A stretch of 32,009 nt of DNA from assembly GCF_002154605.1 (NCBI RefSeq), contig NZ_MUNE01000126.1:1-32009 (forward strand). Reading direction: 5' to 3'. The translations under genes were made by a program, and so were the position numbers. This stretch comes from Streptomyces milbemycinicus (GTDB lineage Bacteria; Actinomycetota; Actinomycetes; Streptomycetales; Streptomycetaceae). Below, one piece after another: positions 30,140-32,009 of the stretch. Below the pieces are notes generated by a model. The model was not told where the DNA came from, did not search any database, and saw only the letters and a program-made list of their open reading frames with translations. Position 1 is the first letter of the stretch, and the number at the start of each line of letters is the position of its first letter.

Positions 30140-31627
30140 TCAACCGTCAGCGACGCGAGGCCCCGCTGCCACTTGGCGCGGCCCGCTTTCGGGCTGGTTG
30201 TAAGCCCTCCGAGTGGAGATCGCCGTGGTCTTCACTCGTTCGCCGCGCGAATGGGCTGACGATGAGTCATCTTTTCGGCCCATCGTTTCGATCAGCCCCG
30301 TGGTGTGCGTCGCCGACCGGAACTCCGGGCGCGCCAGCACCCGCCGCAGAAACCCCAGCGTCGTCCGTACGCCGCCGCCACCGACCCGGAACTCGCCCAG
30401 CGCCCGGTCCATACGGGCCAGCGCCTGCTCGCGGTCCGGCGCCCAGACGACGGTCTTCGCCAGCAGCGAGTCGTAGTCCGGGCCCACCCGCCAGCCCGGG
30501 AAGGCGTGCGTGTCCACCCGTACGAAAGGCCCCCCGGGCGGTACGAACTCCGTCAGCGAGCCGGGTGTTGGCGCGAAGGCGCGGTCCGGGTCCTCGGCGT
30601 TGACCCGGCACTCGATCGCCGCCCCCCGCCGTACGACATCGCTCTGACCGAACGTCAGAGGCTGCCCGGCCGCGATGAGGATCTGCTCCCGGACGATGTC
30701 GATCCCGGTCACCATCTCGGTGACCGGGTGCTCGACCTGCAGCCGGCAGTTGATCTCCATCAGATAGAACTCGTGGTCGGGGGTGAGCACGAACTCGAAG
30801 GTGCCCGCCCCCACATAGCCCACCGCCGCCGCGCCCCGCACCGCCGCCGCGCACATCGCGGTGCGCCGCTCCTGGGGCAGATTCGGCGCGGGGGCCTCCT
30901 CCACCATCTTCTGGTGGCGCCGCTGTACGGAGCAGTCGCGCTCACCGAGGTGGACCACCTTGCCGTGCCGGTCCGCGAGCACCTGCACCTCCACATGGCG
31001 GGCATGCTCCACGAACCGCTCCATGTACAGGCGCTCATCGCCGAACACCGCGCGGGCGTGGGCCCGTGTCTCGTTGAACGCGGGCACCAGGGCGTCCGGC
31101 TCGCGGACCACCGCCATACCGCGGCCACCGCCGCCCGCCACCGCCTTGAGGATCAGCGGATAGCCGATCCGCCCGGCGATGTCCTTGGCCTCGGCCGGTG
31201 TGGCCACCGCGCCCGTACTGCCCGGCAGCACCGGCAGGCCCGCCTCCGCCATCAGCGCGCGGGCCGCCGCCTTGTCGCCGAGCCGCTGCATCACCGAGGC
31301 CGGCGGGCCGATGAAGGTGATCCCGGAGTCCTCGCACACCTCCGCGAAATCCGGGTCCTCGGACAGGAATCCGTAACCGGGGTGGATGGCCTGCGCCCCG
31401 GTGCGGTGCGCCGCCTCGATGACCGCCGGGACGCTGAGATAGCTGGCCTTCGACTGCGGCGGACCGATGTGCACGGCCTCGTCCGCGAGCCGGACCACGG
31501 CCGAGTCGCGGTCGGCGGTGGAGTACACCGCGACGGTGCGCATGCCGAGCTCCCGGCAGGCGCGCAGAACACGCAGCGCGATCTCGCCGCGGTTGGCGAC
31601 GAGGACGGTGGAGAACACGCGGATCAC
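30140..31627 (-). CDS. accC: Acetyl-CoA carboxylase biotin carboxylase subunit
   Basis: The product has 495 residues from a GTG at 31627. The opening V-L-V-A-N-R-G-E-I-A-L-R-V, the ATP-grasp glycine loop G-G-G-G-R-G-M and the catalytic block E-I-N-C-R-L-Q-V-E-H-P-V-T-E are all intact. It carboxylates biotin on the carrier protein, using ATP and bicarbonate, as the first step to malonyl-CoA. The GTG overlaps the BCCP stop by four bases (GTGA), so the two form an operon. Typical AccC proteins end near residue 450; this one has about 40 more residues of unusual composition (Ser, Arg, Gln rich, fewer G/C third positions), encoded by about 30140-30265. That tail may come from read-through of an older stop. 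Confidence 0.93.
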   Translation of the reverse strand: MIRVFSTVLVANRGEIALRVLRACRELGMRTVAVYSTADRDSAVVRLADEAVHIGPPQSKASYLSVPAVIEAAHRTGAQAIHPGYGFLSEDPDFAEVCEDSGITFIGPPASVMQRLGDKAAARALMAEAGLPVLPGSTGAVATPAEAKDIAGRIGYPLILKAVAGGGGRGMAVVREPDALVPAFNETRAHARAVFGDERLYMERFVEHARHVEVQVLADRHGKVVHLGERDCSVQRRHQKMVEEAPAPNLPQERRTAMCAAAVRGAAAVGYVGAGTFEFVLTPDHEFYLMEINCRLQVEHPVTEMVTGIDIVREQILIAAGQPLTFGQSDVVRRGAAIECRVNAEDPDRAFAPTPGSLTEFVPPGGPFVRVDTHAFPGWRVGPDYDSLLAKTVVWAPDREQALARMDRALGEFRVGGGGVRTTLGFLRRVLARPEFRSATHTTGLIETMGRKDDSSSAHSRGERVKTTAISTRRAYNQPESGPRQVAAGPRVADG

Positions 31628-32009
31628 ACCGGCCCGGCGGCGGGCCCGGGCTCCACCGCGATCAAGGGCTGCTGATACTCCACGGGCTGCGCGTTGGGCA
31701 CCAGGATCTCCACCACCCGCCCGGCGGTGTCCGACTCGATGGTGCTCATCATCTTCATGACTTCCAGCACACCCACCGGCTGCCCCGGCTTGACCATGTC
31801 CCCGACCCCGATGAACGGCGGGGCACCCGGCTCGGGCGCGTGGTAGAAGGTGCCGACCGTCGACGCGCAGATGTACCGCAGCCCGGCCCCCGCCTGCTGG
31901 GCCCCGGCCTGCGGCCGCATCCCATCGGCCACGGCCACCTGCGCATGCGGATGGGGTTGCGCCTGCGGATGCTGTGGATGCTGCGGGGAAGCGGGGGCCG
32001 GCGGGGGAG
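31624..32009 (-). CDS. accB: Acetyl-CoA carboxylase biotin carboxyl carrier protein (partial)
   Basis: The reading frame is open to the window edge, so the start is missing. The C-terminal biotinyl domain is complete, with the modified lysine in L-E-V-M-K-M-M-S-T-I, where the usual form is E-A-M-K-M. Before it come V-G-T-F-Y and P-F-I-G-V-G-D, as in AccB proteins. The upstream part, 31939-32009, encodes a Pro/Ala/Gln/His-rich linker (H-P-Q-repeats) joining the biotinyl domain to the missing N-terminus. It carries biotin between biotin carboxylase and the carboxyltransferase. It overlaps the biotin carboxylase gene by four bases. Confidence 0.92.
   Translation of the reverse strand, partial: PPPAPASPQHPQHPQAQPHPHAQVAVADGMRPQAGAQQAGAGLRYICASTVGTFYHAPEPGAPPFIGVGDMVKPGQPVGVLEVMKMMSTIESDTAGRVVEILVPNAQPVEYQQPLIAVEPGPAAGPV

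Overview
The window looks like chromosomal DNA of Streptomyces or a close relative. G+C is very high, codon third positions are almost all G or C, GTG and TTG starts are used, and gene families typical of streptomycetes occur together: a WhiJ/DUF397/anti-sigma triad, a large LuxR ATPase regulator, F420-dependent LLM oxidoreductase, class F sortase, DUF4333 lipoprotein and DUF5107 protein. I see no rRNA, tRNA, CRISPR array, phage, transposase or intact biosynthetic megacluster.

Layout. Positions 1-807 carry no gene I can support. They hold a long imperfect foldback repeat (arms 2-229 and 539-765) with a smaller inverted repeat inside it. Positions 808-2342 hold a WhiJ-type regulator, its DUF397 partner and a divergent ATP-binding anti-sigma-like protein, with palindromes between them. 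Next come a 1003-residue LuxR-type ATPase regulator, a DUF4333 lipoprotein and a quinone-oxidoreductase-like MDR protein, all leftward. From 7029 to 15185 a rightward series runs: M55 D-aminopeptidase overlapping an M20 metallopeptidase, an S9 prolyl-oligopeptidase, a Sfp-type phosphopantetheinyl transferase, a GNAT acetyltransferase and a DUF5107 protein. A leftward VOC protein, methyltransferase and DUF2795 protein follow, then a rightward TIGR03086-type protein.

Positions 17951-23663 look like a stress and redox block: LLM F420 oxidoreductase, PoxB-like ThDP enzyme and large-subunit catalase read leftward, the last two with a 4-bp overlap, and a hemerythrin protein just upstream. Several starts in and beside this block have sigma-B-like promoter candidates. 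Rightward from 23808 is an aminotransferase-fold protein without a single lysine, overlapping by 4 bp a metallo-beta-lactamase-fold hydrolase that carries two copies of a palindromic repeat inside its reading frame. A secreted beta-helix protein then overlaps an O-methyltransferase.

The right end reads leftward: acetyl-CoA carboxylase BCCP (cut by the window edge) and biotin carboxylase, then a repeat-rich surface protein with a C-terminal membrane anchor and a class F sortase. Perfect hairpins at 17898-17938 and 28618-28657 separate convergent genes.

The strongest leads are the lysine-free aminotransferase/hydrolase pair, the coupled PoxB-like/catalase genes, the sortase with a candidate substrate lacking LPXTG, and the foldback element. 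All functional statements come from reading motifs by eye; no search or alignment was run.
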